DNA of 64,000 bases from Neocallimastix lanati (nom. inval.) (GCA_016946835.1 JACVTC010000045.1:94501-158500), one strand, 5' to 3'; shown: positions 47,881-61,197, counted from the first letter of the stretch. Translations and numbers: made by a program. Notes: generated by a model not told the origin, from the letters alone.

Positions 47881-49305
47881 TTATATTATATTATTTAAAT
47901 TAGTTAAACAATCAAACCACAAATTAATAATTTTATTTCTATCACATTTAGCATCAATTAACTTGGCTTCAATACTTTTGAAGCGTTCAATTAAGACACT
48001 GATTTCATTAGCTTTATTTATTGCTCTTTTTTTTATTTTCCAAATTCCTCTTATTTTTCTTTGATAATCATAATATGATAAATGTTCAAGTTCATTTAAT
48101 TTATCTATTAATTCATAAAAAGATGGTTTTGTTGGAAATAAATTATTTAAATAATTATTGAGTGATTCTGAGGCATTGTTTGTTATATGTTCTATATTAT
48201 TATAATAATTCCAAATTTTCATATCATAATCAATTAAATATGTTTTATAAAAATATTCTAAAAATTTTAAAAATTGACAATAATTATTTTTAATGGATTT
48301 AATTTTAATTATAACATAAATATCAAATATATATTCAGGATTTATAAATGGTAAATTTGAAATAGCTTTATAATAAATAAATATATTATTATTATTTTTT
48401 ACTTCATTATAGCATAATTTATTTTTTTTAATTTCTAGTGATTTTTTATAATGCCAAATGCAATATTTAATATTTGTATTAGGAAATATTGTTTTTGCTG
48501 CTTTAGATATGGCCCTTTCAAAATCACAATGCAAATTTTTTGGTTCAATTCTAATATTATTGTTACATGTATTAGCATTTTTTTTCAATTTTTCAAATAA
48601 CATTTTATATGTTTCTTGTTCTTTATTTTTTAATATTGCAAAAGAAGTAGTGTAAAAACTATCTAATTCTTTAGCATAAGTTCTTGTAATAAATACTTGA
48701 TAACTAAATTTAGGGGCAATAAAAAATGTACCATCAACAAATATATCATCATTATATTCCCTAAATAATTTTGCTTGAAAAGGGGATTGAAAAATTATTA
48801 AATTAGAATTTTTGAATATCATAAAATTTTCACCTCGCTTTGTTTTATAATATTCAGATTCACTTGGAATTTCAGCAAATGTTGTTACATTGGATGGTAG
48901 TTTTTTATTTAAATTTCTTGATATTTGGGATTTAATTGAATTATATTCTGGACATATAAGTCCCATTTCTTTAGAAATTTTATTATATAGGGGTTTTATT
49001 TTTATACCAAAAGGAATTGAACTTTTTTCAATTCCATCTTTAATTTTATGTTTCATTATAGATAGGGATACATCGTATTCATTTTCAAGATGATTATGTG
49101 AACTATTATACTTTAAAATTTCTTTCTAATCATTTAAAATAATAAAAGATTTACATTTATTTATTTTTTTATATTCTGTACATTTATACACTTTGGAATT
49201 ATCTTTTCTTTTATATGAAAAATTAAATTTATATTTTTTATTAATAATAATTTGTTCTTTTCCTTTGTTGGATTCACTTATATCAATAATTAAATTTTCT
49301 TCCAT
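47881..49305 (-). pseudogene. MULE transposase with N-terminal FLYWCH finger, one internal stop
   Basis: From the ATG at 49303-49305 the frame runs 475 codons including the terminal stop, with a single in-frame TAG at 49126-49128 (codon 60). The first ~80 residues form a FLYWCH-type zinc finger: FNFSYKRKDNSKVYKC, a second Cys in NKCKSF, and a final HNH. The remaining 391 residues are a MULE transposase: DGTFFIAPKFSYQVF with the first catalytic Asp, NLHCDFERA with the second, and NNASESLNNYL, typical of the region near the catalytic Glu. Such enzymes cut and paste the element through its inverted ends. Because the stop is the only defect, the copy was inactivated recently, unless the downstream ATG at 49054-49056 gives a protein without the finger. 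Confidence 0.88.
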
Positions 49306-49765
49306 TTCTATATTTTTATAAATATTTTTTAATTATATAATTATAATCATTATATTAATTATCCAATATTATTCGTAATATTAATTTTGAAAAATTAGTT
49401 TTTCAATTATTTGTAAAATAAATAAATAAATAAATAAATAAAGAATGTAATAATATAAGTACAAGTATATAAAATAAAATAAATATTAAATGTAATATTA
49501 TAAAAGTACAAGTATATATAATAAAATAAATATTTATTATTTTTTTTTATTAAAGAATATTAAAGACAATTTATTTTTAAAAATAAAATGTTTTATTTAA
49601 TTATATATGTTAGAAAGCAAAAAATCATTTATATTTAATGAGATTATTAACTACCAATAATATTAAACTACATCATTAATTGAATATAATAAAAATGTAA
49701 AAAATTTTCATTTCGAAAACATTGATCTTTAATATTCTTTAATAAAAATTAATAATAGATATTTA
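49306..49765. other. AT-rich stretch inside the MULE
   Basis: About 460 bp between the transposase start and the pentanucleotide array. It has two copies of a short block (TATAAAATAAATATT with AAGTACAAGTATAT) and a few AAAT repeats. Probable promoter region of the transposase. Confidence 0.5.
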
Positions 49766-49768
49766 TTT

Positions 49769-50800
49769 TATTTTATTTTATTTTATTTTATTTTATTTTA
49801 TTTTATTTTATTTTATTTTATTTTATTTTATTTTATTCAATCTGTACTTTATTTTTAATATTCTACTATTTATTTTATTTTATTTTATTTTATTTTATTT
49901 TTATTAATACTTTATTCTTTTATATTACTTCATTATTTATTTTATTTTATTTTATTTTATTTTATTTTATTTTATTTTTATTAATACTTTATTTTATTTT
50001 ATTTTATTTTATTTTTATTAATACTTTATTTAATTTTATTTTATTTTATTTTATTCAATCTGTACTTTATATTTAATATTCTACTATTTATTTTATTTTA
50101 TTTTATTTTATTTTATTTTATTTTATTTTATTTTATTTTATTTTTATTAATACTTTATTTTATTTTATTTTATTTTTATTAATACTTTATTTTATTTTAT
50201 TTTATTTTATTTTTATTAATACTTTATTTTATTTTATTTTATTTTATTTTTATTAATACTTTATTCTTTTATATTACTTCACTATTTATTTTATTTTATT
50301 TTATTTTATTTTATTTTATTTTATTTTATTTTATTTTATTCAATCTGTACTTTATATTTAATATTCTACTATTTATTTTATTTTATTTTATTTTATTTTA
50401 TTTTATTTTATTTTATTTTATTTTATTTTATTTTTATTAATACTTTATTCTTTTATATTACTTCATTATTTATTTTATTTTATTTTATTTTATTTTATTT
50501 TATTTTATTTTATTTTATTTTATTAAATATTTACTTTATATTCACATTCTACTATTTATTTTATTTTATTAAATACGTACTTTATATTCATATTCTACTA
50601 TTTATTTTATTTTATTTTATTAAATATGTACTTTATATTCATATTCTACTATTTATTTTATTTTATTTTATTAAATATGTACTTTATATTCATATTCTAC
50701 TATTTATTTTATTTTATTTTATATTATTTTATTTTATTCAATCTGTACTTTATATTCATATTCTACTATTTATTTTATTTTATTTTATTTTATACATTTT
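49769..50800. repeat. (TTTTA)n pentanucleotide array with higher-order structure
   Basis: About 1 kb of TTTTA repeats broken at regular intervals by two kinds of spacer: CAATCTGTACTTTATATTTA plus ATTCTACTATTTA, and TTAATACTTTATTCTTTTA plus ATTACTTCA. The spacers recur several times in a fixed order. Apparent reading frames through it are translation of the repeat. Confidence 0.92.
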
Positions 50801-51186
50801 TATTATTATATTCTTTATTTCTTTATCTATTTATTTATTAATTTATACATTTATTTATTTTAAAATTAATTGTATTATAATTTTTTATGGCGTTAACAAA
50901 AAATTTTACAAGCCATTAAAAATAAATGGCGTATTGAAAATATGTATTTTAAAAATTGGCGAAATGAACCACATTCATTTCAAATATTTTACATATAAAA
51001 TAAATAAATATGTGTAGTAAACATATTTTGGTATATTTGAATATTTGTATATTCAGATATTGAATTTATATCTTATTATAATTTATATTATTATTTATAT
51101 TTTATATTTATTATTTATATTTTATATTATTTATATTTTATATATTTTATATTATATTTTTGATATATATATCATAAATATTAAAT

Positions 51187-51444
51187 TGTCAAAAATATTA
51201 TGTTAAGAAACACTCAAATAAGTTATAATAAACACAATAATAAATATATATAGATTAGTAGTTTTTAGAAAAATATTTTTTTATAACAGTATAAATTATT
51301 TTTATTCTCTCTTTGTATAAGATATTATTTTTTATAAAATAATAATTCCATGATTTTTATACTTTTTATTTTAAATATTAATACAAGTAATTGGTCATTA
51401 TTTATATTAAAGAGAGATTAATTAAATTAATCATTATTTTGACA
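51187..51444 (-). repeat. Copia C 3' LTR
   Basis: 258 bp with perfect inverted ends TGTCAAAA and TTTTGACA. It differs from 57167-57424 at a single position. Confidence 0.95.
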
Positions 51445-54400
51445 TTCCCCCAAAAATCTAGCTTCAAAAAAAAAAACTTTTTAAAAGATAAAAAAAATGA
51501 AGATAGATTTTAATATAATTAATTAATTATTTTCGTTAATAAGGTATTTCTAAATTTGTCCATTAAAGAGTTATTTAAGTATTTTGTAAAACCATCAGCA
51601 AGGTTGTCCTTTGATTTTATGTATTTTAATTTTATAATTTTCTTATTTACTAAATCCCTAATATGATGATACCTAATATCAATGTGTTTTGATTTCGGAT
51701 TTATTGATTGATTTTCACTATTATATATTGTTGCTTTATTGTCTACGAAAATTGTTATTTCTTTGATATTTATGTTTAATTCGTTTAGTAAATTTTTGTA
51801 CCATAATGAATGTTTTGCGCATTCACTTAAGCTATAATATTCAGCTTCTGTAGTTGAGGTGGAGACACAGTGCTGTAATTTGGAATACCAACTTGTTGGA
51901 GTGTCCCCCATTAACATGAGAAATCCAGAAGTTGATTTTCTTGTATTCGGATCGCCAGCAAAATCGGCATCTACAAATATTTTTAAATTCATTCCCTTTT
52001 CTATTTTGATTCCATAATTTTTTGTATATTTGAGATATCTAAAAATTTTTAAAACATTCATCCAATCTTCTAAGTTGGGATCTGTTGATTTTCTTGAAGC
52101 TCTACTAACAGCAAAAAGAATATCAGGACGGGTACAGATAGCTAAATATAGTAAACTTCCTATTGCACTTCGGTATTTTGTTTCATTGAATTTCTTGGTT
52201 CTTAGATTTGGATTTACTAATGGCATAAGATTTTTTACTGGTGTTAAGTTGTTAATATCGAATTTATTTAAAATGTCATTTATATATCTACCTTGATGTA
52301 AAATGTAACCATTTAAAGTTTTGGTAAATTTTATTACAATTACAAATTCAACATCCCCAATATCCTTTATATTGAACTTCCTTTGAATAGATTGTTTTAC
52401 TTTATTTATTTCTTGATTTGTTCCTGCAATGAGAATGTCATCAACGTATACTGAGAGAATACAAACTATTTCCTTCCCATTGTTTAATTTAATATAAACA
52501 CATGGCTCACTTTTTATTCTATTGAAACCTATTTTTATCAATTCTTCATTGAGTTTATCATTCCATTCTTTACCAGCTTGTTTTAAGCCGTAAAGAGCTT
52601 TGTGAAGTTCCCAAAAAGATTTTCCGTAAGATGGATGACCCTCTGGTGCTTTCATGTATATATGCTCATTTAATGGTGCATTTAAATAAGCTGAATTGAT
52701 GTCTATTTGAACAATATTGAAATTTTTCTGAACCGCGATAACTGTAATGATTCGAACTGTATCCTGTTTTAGTGTTGGTGCAAATGTTTCTTTGTAGTCG
52801 ATACCGTACTGTTGAGTGTATCCTTTTGCAACTAATCTTGCCTTTCTTTTAATAACATTTCCGTTTGCATCTCTTTTATACTTAAATACCCATCGTGATG
52901 ATATTACGTTGGATCCTGATGGTACTGTTTTAACAATTTTATAAACATCAAGGTTTTTCATGATTTCTAATTCTTTCTTGATTGCGTTTAGCCATTCTAT
53001 TTTATCTTTAAATTTGAATATATCCTTGAAGTTATATGGTTCAATTAATGTATTTTCATTAATTTTCATGTCTGATTCATCTGTGTTGTTTATTTTTTTT
53101 TTTTATTTGAATTAATTGTAAAATTGTTTAAATTCCTTTTTGAATTTTTAGGATGTTGATAGTTTTGATTTTTCTCTTTATTTGTGTTATATTTATTATT
53201 AATGTTGTTAATTTCTTGTTGGTTTTCTGTTGATATTTTGTTGTTATCATTTTCAGTCGTATTTTTAATTTCATTATTAATATTGATTGAATTATTATTG
53301 AAATTGTGATCATTTGAATTTAACAATTCCTGATTGAAAGTATTGTTACTATTATTGATTGAATTATTGTCAATAGTATTGTTGTTATTTTCATTATTAT
53401 TATTTTGATTACTGTTATTAGTGATAATTTTTTTATTATTATTTTGATAATTGGAATAATATTTACGACTAATTCTATTTGTTTTAGAAGATTTATTTTT
53501 GGATTGATTTTTAATATTTTTATTCTGGTTAATATTTCTATTCTGGTTAAAATTTGTTGTAGCATTTCTTTCATTGATAATATCTGTTATTTTATTATTA
53601 TAATCATCAATTTCATTACGGTATCTAAGTCGGTTTAGACAGTTGCTCTCCCTGAATTTGTTATTGGAATGAATACGATTTAAAAAGGAATTTCCTGGTT
53701 CATTTTCCATAAATTCTACGGTGCGAGATTGGATGATTTTATTATTTATAACATCAAGAATTTTGTAAGTGGAAGGATGATCGCCATATCCAAGAAAAAT
53801 ACCAGGATGTGAATTATTGTCAAATTTTGATCTTAGTTCCTTTGGCACAAAGAAATAGACTCTACATTCGAATACTCTAAATGTATTGTAATCTACAGGC
53901 TTATTATAAAATACTTCAAATGGAATTTTGTTTTGAATGCCTTGATGGGGAAGTCGATTATGAATATAGTTTGCAGTATCAACAGCAAACTCCCAAAAAT
54001 CATGACTGAGTTAGCGTCGTTAAGAAGTGATTTTGAAGAAGCAATGAGTATACCATTAAATCTTTCAGCTCTTCCATTTTGAGAAGGGTTATAAGGAACT
54101 GAAAACTGATGATGAATTCCATTTTCTTCACAGAAAATTTGAAATTTACTATTTTGAAATTCCTTCCCATTATCAGATCGAATTGCTTTGATATTTATAT
54201 TTAATGAATTATAAATTTTATTATACCAAATGATAAATTTGTTAAATACATCATTTTTATTTTCAGTGAAGATGACCCATCCATATCTAGAGTAGTCATC
54301 TAAAATTGTAAGGAAATACTTATTGTTATTTATTGAAGGATTAACAGGTCCTACAAGATCTAGATGTATTAATTCTAAAATTTGTTTAGTCTTATTGGTA

Positions 54401-56736
54401 GATGGTTTAAATGATTTATTTTTTAATTTGGAATTAATACATACTGGGCATTTTAATTTTAGATTGATATTACTTAATTTATTTTTTATTTTAGAAATAT
54501 CATAATGACCTAGGCGTCTATGCCAAAGGTCTATTACTTGTTGGTTATTTGATACTGTATAATTGATTTCGTTATGTTTTGTTGAGTTTAAATTTGTTTG
54601 GTGTTTGGAAGTGAAAATTTGATATGTATTTTTATCATTAGATAAAGATTTATAAATTCTATTTCCATTATTATCATAAATTAATGCTTGTGGGGAGTTG
54701 TCATAATTATTGAATATTACTTTATATTTTTGAGAAATTAATTGATTGATTGAAATTAAGTTTCTCTTAATATATCGTGAATAATAAACATTTTTTAAAA
54801 TGAATTTGTTGTTGTTAATGAATCCTACAAAATGGCCACAAAATTCAGATAATACTTCTTTACCATTCGCTAGTAAAATTTTTGTTTTACATTTTTTAAT
54901 GTTAGTGAGAAATTTTATGTCATTAATAGTACTGATTGATGCACCTGAATCTAAAATCCAAACTATGAAGTTATTATTATATATATTACTATTTTCGTGA
55001 TTTTTATTATTTATTCTTTCTAAACAATTAATTTCGATTGCATTGTCAGAGTTATAATCTTTAGAAAAATCTTCTAAGTAGTCGTCTTTATAGTTGTTGT
55101 AATTGCTTATTGAATATAAATGCTTGTTATTAATTTTACTTTTATTATATTTTTTGTTCAATTTTCTTCGAATTTTCATTGATTTATTTTCATTGTTTTG
55201 ATTCAAGAGCTTATTTCTTTTGTACTTATAACATTCCTTTTTGTAGTGGCCGTATTTTCCACATAAGAAACATTTTCCATTTTTTCTTCTTCTTATTTTT
55301 AAATGCTTATTATTTTGTTTATTTTTGTTTTCAGTTTGTAAATTAAAAATATTTTTTGCGTTTTCTTCTTGAAGTTTTCTTTCCTTGATGTTCGAGAAAA
55401 GAATATCTGGTATTATTCTTTTTACGTAATTGCAACATTTTATCCATTCATTATTGTACTGGAAAACATTTATCCACCTTAGATTTTCAGGTAAGGCTCT
55501 ATTCAGAATCCCTACCTTTACACTATCACTCATGTCTGTATCGATGATTTCCAATTCATCGATCATATTTTGAAGTGTTGCAAGGAAGATATGTATGTCA
55601 TCATCTGTGGTAAATTTCAATCTGTTTAATTTATTTCGTAATAGCATTTTTTGATGCTCTTCTCCTAAAGTAAAGGAATCTTGAAGGAAGTTCCACATTT
55701 CGAAGGCGGTCTTACTATGGCTTTTTATTATTTCTTTCGTTTTCTTTCCCAGGCTATTATTAATTATCCATTTGACCATGATGTCATTCTTGATATCTGT
55801 TTGGGTTGTCCCAATATCGTAAACAAGAGAATTATTAAATTTATCTTCAATGTACTTATCTAAATCTTCTTTAATATCCTTCTTTCTCAATTTTTTTACT
55901 TTTGGTAAACTAACGTATTCATCTAGATTATTGATGATTAAGAGGTCCAATACGTTAGTTTTCCAATCTTGGAAGTTTTCAACCGTTAATTCGGTAACAT
56001 GATTGAAATTCTCGGAGTAATTGAAAGAGATTCCTTTAGCGAAGAAATTACTTTCTGATTCCGGAATTTCGATGATTTGGTTTCTGGTGTTACTTCTTGA
56101 ATTGTTTCTGCTCATTTTCTATTTTTTATTTTTACCTTAATTTTAATTAAAAGTATTTATGTTTTATTATTTTCTTAATTTATTTTTTATTGCTTTTCTT
56201 TAATTTGTCTTTTATATATTTTTTATTTCTTTAGTTAGATTTTATTTTATTAAATTAAATAATGTAAATTGTAATTAATTTTGATTGGTTCTATTTTTAG
56301 TGACAATTTATTATTAATCTATTTATATAGATTTTTTAATGATTAATATTTAAAAAATTTAATTTAAAGATATTAATATACATTTTTTTTTAATATTGAT
56401 GGAGGAATTAGTATAATTTTATTATTACTGAAACCTATCATTTTGATTCTTTTATTAAATAATGTGAATGTGATTATGTTACTATTCCTTTTTTAATTAA
56501 GAATAAATTATTTTTATTAATGTTTATTATAAAGTATTGTATATATTTATATTACGAACAATAGTATAAAGAGATTAATTTATTTATATTAAGTGTATTT
56601 AAAAATTTTTGTTATTGTTGTGAAAATGATTATATCATTAATTGTTCATATTTAATATATTATTGTAATTTCATTTTAATTAAAATCTTTATTTTAATTA
56701 TTTATTATATAATTGAATTTTTTATTATATTTTTCC

Positions 56737-56925
56737 CAGCTTATATGGCATAGCTGACATGTTATGTTCTTTTATCCTCAGCTTATATAGCATAGCTGAC
56801 ATGTTATGTTCTTTTATTCTCAGCTTATATAATATAGCTGATTTTTTTGTTTCATTCTCAGCTTATATTCAATAGCTGATCTTTTATTTCATCCTCAGCT
56901 TGTGTCTAATAGCTGACCTTTTGTT
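56737..56925 (-). repeat. Leader hairpin array of Copia C (five units)
   Basis: Five tandem units of about 41 bp, each with AGCTTATAT...ATAGCTGA, so each can pair CAGCT with AGCTG (element strand: TCAGCTAT...AGCTGAG). Loop length is nearly constant, and spacers such as CATGTTATGTTCTTTTAT recur. The array sits in the leader, between primer site and Gag start. Confidence 0.85.
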
Positions 56926-57150
56926 TATTTTCAAATTCAATTATATTGATATTGGACTTCTTTGTACAATTATTTTAAATATTAAAGATTCCACTTTTAT
57001 TTTAGTTTTATAATTTATAAATATTTATATATATATATAAATAATTAAAAATTAATATTTAATAATAAATATATAAATTTCAAGTTTATTTAATGTTAAA
57101 TTTTTATTTTAAAAAAAATACTTAGCTTTTATATGGATTAATCGGTTGAG

Positions 57151-57166
57151 ATTGAGACTCTTAATC
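57151..57166 (-). promoter_or_regulatory. Primer-binding site of Copia C
   Basis: Minus strand GATTAAGAGTCTCAAT directly after the 5' LTR, the same 14-base core as in A, B and D. Complementary to the anticodon arm of tRNA-Lys(CUU). Confidence 0.75.
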
Positions 57167-57424
57167 TGTCAAAAATATTATGTTAAGAAACACTCAAATA
57201 AGTTATAATAAACACAATAATAAATATATATAGATTAGTAGTTTTTAGAAAAATATTTTTTTATAACAGTATAAATTATTTTTATTCTCTCTTTGTATAA
57301 GATATTATTTTTTATAAAATAATAATTCCATGATTTTTATACTTTTTATTTTAAATATTAATACAAGTAATTGGTCATTATTTATATTAAAGATAGATTA
57401 ATTAAATTAATCATTATTTTGACA
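57167..57424 (-). repeat. Copia C 5' LTR
   Basis: 258-bp partner of 51187-51444, followed by the target duplication TAAAT at 57425-57429. Confidence 0.95.
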
Positions 57425-59116
57425 TAAATTATACTTCATATTTTAAAATATTAAAGTTTATATAATTAATGTAATAATTTATATTATATTTATTATATTT
57501 ATTTATAATAATTATATATTATTAATACTTTACAGTATAATTAATATTAATTTATATTATTTTTTTGTTTTATTTTGTAAAAATAATATTTGTAATTATA
57601 AAATAATAAAATATTAATAAATATTATTAATAACTCAAATATTAAACCAGCTACAACATAAAGAATATCACATTACATATTTTATCAAATGATAACATGT
57701 ATTAAATATTTTTAAAAATTATGTAAGAATTACTTATATTTAATATATTTAATATATTTAATATATCATATATTTATAAATAAATAATAATAAAATTATA
57801 TAGAAAATACATATTTTTATAAAATCAATCTAAATTTTATTAATTTTATTATTATACTATTTTATACTTTTAAAATTTTAAAAATATCCATTATATTAAA
57901 TTTTTCCACATATGTTAATTAATAAAATATCATTTATTTGCTTTTCTTATATCAAATATAAAATAATTAGAAAGGTCAAAATTTTTAAATTTTTATAAGG
58001 GTAGTTACATATAATGAAAAGGGAATTTTCAAGTAAAGATATAAAGTAATTATATAAATATATTATTAAAACAATATAAATAATTTAATTTATTTTAATA
58101 AATTAAGTTATTAATAAAAAAAAAATTTTTATATAATAAATTTAGATTTAAAGGGTTAAGTTAAAGTAATAAATATTTTCATATTTATTAATAAAAAAAG
58201 TTTTATTACAAATTTAATAATAATTTTATGTCCCATATTTATTAATGAGACATCTAAATGTAAATCAAAGTTTATCTATTATTAAAATCATATTTTAATT
58301 AAAATATATTATTCCAAAGAAAAAAAAAAAAGAAGTCCAAAATATTAAAATTTAATTAATAGTTTTACTATTTTAATTATAAAAAAAAAAATAAATTTAA
58401 AGATTATATAAGGAAGGTTGAATATTCTTCGAGATGGATTAGGTTAATTTAAATATAATTAAAATATATTAATTAGTCTATAATTAATTTTTTAGTGATT
58501 TTAATATGATAAAATATATAAAACATTCTATTTAAAATAAAAATTCTCTCATTCATTTTTATTATTATTATAATAATTTTTTATAATAAAGTATCATAAT
58601 ATAAACTTTTATTTTATATTTTTATTATAAAATAATAAAAAAAAAAAATTAGTAATTTTTAGAAATTTTAAAAAAAAAAATAATTTATATTTAATAAAGA
58701 TAAAATCTACATTTTAATGTTACGATATTTTTCCTAATTTTTCTACATATTAACTTAATTTTTTAAATATTAAAAAATACATTTTATTATTATTACTTAC
58801 TATTAAGTTTTTTAAAATTAAATTATTAATATTCATATTTTTTTATTAATCTTAACATTTTAAAGAAATATTAAATAAATGTTTTTATAAAAATAATATT
58901 TTAATATAATTTTTATAATTTTAAATATAATTGTAGTATTATAATTATTAAATTACATCACAAGAATAATTTAAAAAGTAAATTTTTTTTTTTATCATTT
59001 TATATTATATTAAATATTCACTTATTTATATATTTTAAATATTACTATTTTATGTAGAAATTATTATATCTTTTAAATATCTTTTAGTTTTTTTTTTTTT
59101 TTTGTTTTTTTGGATA
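57425..59116. other. AT-rich spacer with segmental duplication 2, right copy
   Basis: About 57640-58400 resembles 42110-42930. The rest is AT-rich with A and T runs and no supported gene. GGATTAGGTTAATTTAAA near 58436 recalls the tRNA flank block but too weakly to call. Confidence 0.45.
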
Positions 59117-59380
59117 TTATTCATTTATATTTATATATATATATATTATTATTAATAGTATAGTAGTATTTTTTGGTTCACCCGTTTCTGGTTCAATCGC
59201 CTTGACATTCTTACAACTATACAACTCTTTCTCATCTTCTTCTCTTAAGAAGGTAATCTTTTCATTTTCTTTTTCACATTTTACCACGGCACATGATACA
59301 TTTTTTGGTGTTGGCGTTGGAATTGGTATTTCTGACATCCAGGCAAACACAAATGAAAATAGAGATATAAGAAGTAACAT
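59117..59380 (-). CDS. Small secreted-protein candidate, Cys-containing
   Basis: An 87-residue minus-strand frame in a locally GC-richer stretch. It starts with a signal-peptide-like MLLLISLFSFVFA, then a Pro-rich IPIPTPTPKN, then a charged segment with three Cys (VSCAVVKCEK ... YSCKNVKA) and EPETGEPKN. From about residue 70 it runs into AT-rich sequence coding Ile/Tyr/Asn, which looks like read-through into spacer. The true gene may be the first ~70 residues, either cut off by rearrangement or continued by an exon I could not find. No family is recognised. Secretion is inferred from the leader only. Confidence 0.5.
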   Translation of the reverse strand: MLLLISLFSFVFAWMSEIPIPTPTPKNVSCAVVKCEKENEKITFLREEDEKELYSCKNVKAIEPETGEPKNTTILLIIIYIYININE

Positions 59381-61003
59381 AATTAACCTATTTTAATTAA
59401 TTAATTTAAATAACTTTTGCTATACGTGCTATGGCTGAAGTTAAATAAAATGTATAAAAAATTGGAAATTTTTATTCATATACAAAATTTTCATATCATC
59501 TCTTTTTTTTTAATTTTTCTATTAAATTAATTTTCTTTCATGTAATTTCATAAATTTTACTTTTATTCATATACTAATTTTATATTAAATTTATATTTTT
59601 GTTAATTAAAAAAAAAAATAAAAAAAAAAAACAGTTTTTTTTTAAAAATAAAAATAAGATAAAAATATTTTAAAATATTTTTTTAATACAAATATTAAAT
59701 AAAAATTTATGTTTCATTTTTATTTTTTATTTTTTTTTTATTTTTTATTTATTTTTTTTTTTATATTTTTTTTAATTTATTTTATTTATAATATTAATAA
59801 ATTTAAAAAAGAAAAAATATTAACGTAAAATTATTATTATTTTATTTAATAATTTTTTTTATTAATAATATCATTAATTTAATAATAATGTAAATTACTT
59901 AATAAAAATTACTTAATAAAGCAATAATTATTTATTGAAAAAAAAGACTTGAACCTTTCTTAAATTCAATTTATTAATAATATTAATGAGAAACCAATAT
60001 TATTTAAAAAAAATAATTATTTTTATTATGCTACATTCCATGTCTTTATTTTTTTTTTATAAATTTACTCGTTCAAATGGAACAATTTTTTGAGAGAACA
60101 TATATACCACAACCAATGGCAAATATTTAGGTATAAAAGGGTACAGAAAATTTATAAAAAAAAAATTATTATATCTAATCCTTTTATAAATGATCATGTA
60201 TCAGAACATATTTATATTACAATTTAATTGATGATGCTTGACGTTATAATGCTCATTAAAGTGATTTATTATTTATTCCTATTATGAAATTATTATCACT
60301 GAAAAAATATATACAAAAATAAAAGTATTAAAATAATAAATTTGAAGAAATTAAAGTAGTATCCGACTTTCTTTGAATATTATATATATTATAAAAATAG
60401 TTTTCTATTTCTTTGAATATAACATATATTTAAAAACTATTAATATATATAATAAAAATATTTTTTTTGATTAAAATATATTAATAAGTATGTTATCAAT
60501 AAAATTTACTATTTTTATTATTGAGGTGAATATAACCATTATCCTATTATAGTATCATTTTTTTTGGTATTGAAAATAAAGAATTAAATAGCATTTTTCA
60601 AAATTAATTTAGTTTTTGTTGAGACCTATTTCCTCTATATTATTTTAAGTAGGATAATAAATATATCTAATTTTGAGAGAATAGTTAAAAATGCAAGGAA
60701 TAAATTTGAAATTAATTAGAGTTGAATAGTTCTGTACTTTTAAGAATATTAAATGGTGTTATTGATAATTCCAATGATTAAAAATAATAATAAAAAAAAA
60801 ATCTAATCAAAAAAAAGAAAGTGGTGATTAAAGAATAATAAAAAAATTTTTTTTTTTTTAAAAAAAAAATAAGCAAAGTTTCCAAGTATATTTCAACGAC
60901 AAATTTATTATTGTCAAGATTATAATATGGTATAAACTTAACCCTTCTATATGAAAATTAATTTTCAAATCAATGATGATCAGAAATTAATATCAATTAA
61001 ATT
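59381..61003. other. AT-rich spacer
   Basis: 1.6 kb without a supported gene. Around 60080-60230 short frames (RTYIPQPMANI; NPFINDHVSEHIYI) have coding-like words, possibly a decayed nuclease-type gene, but they do not form a continuous product. Confidence 0.45.
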
Positions 61004-61197
61004 TGTTAAAATATATTTACTATACTTCATTTTATATTAACCAATCAATTAGTTTAATAAATAATATTCATGTATAAAAGCTTTCTAAATGAATATGTTT
61101 TTCTTTAGTTCTATTTTTAAAAAAAATATATTAATAAATAATAAAATATCTATAATATAAATAAATTAAACTATTATAAACATTAATGTGTCTAAAA
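61004..61197 (+). repeat. Copia D 5' LTR
   Basis: 194 bp, TGTTAAAATATA...GTGTCTAAAA. The right end is set by the primer site GATTAAGAGTCTCAAT that starts at 61198, so as in B the LTR ends in AAAA. It matches the solo LTR at 42967-43170 closely. Confidence 0.9.

Larger units (their letters stand above)
47251..50992 (-). mobile_element. MULE-type DNA transposon (probable full span)
   Basis: The FLYWCH-MULE transposase (47881-49305) is flanked by inverted sequences: 47251-47292 (TTGCATTACGCCAATTTTTT) and 50950-50992 (inverted: TTCATTTCGCCAATTTTT). About 30 of 40 positions pair without a gap, which I take as the terminal inverted repeats. No 9-bp target duplication is clear outside them. The span includes a 1-kb (TTTTA)n array upstream of the transposase. 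Gene confidence is high; the outer limits are inferred. Confidence 0.6.
51187..57424 (-). mobile_element. Ty1/Copia retrotransposon C (young, broken)
   Basis: A 6238-bp minus-strand element with 258-bp LTRs and target duplication TAAAT (51182-51186 and 57425-57429). Parts in element order (coordinates falling): primer site 57151-57166, leader with five hairpin units, Gag with GISFNYSENFN (about 56.1-55.3 kb), CCHC knuckle CFLCGKYGHYKKEC (about 55.25 kb), protease LDSGAS (about 54.95 kb), integrase (LIHLDLVGP; NGRAERFN), an Asn-rich linker (about 53.1-53.6 kb), reverse transcriptase with YVDDILIAGT (about 52.45 kb), RNase H (DADFAGDPNTRKSTSG) and a purine tract at 51445-51450. The coding region is broken, about two breaks. 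The LTRs differ at one position of 258, so insertion was very recent. Confidence 0.95.

Noticed and set aside
50626-50841. Hydrophobic frame rich in Phe, Tyr and Leu
   Set aside because: Translation of the (TTTTA)n array, so not a membrane protein.
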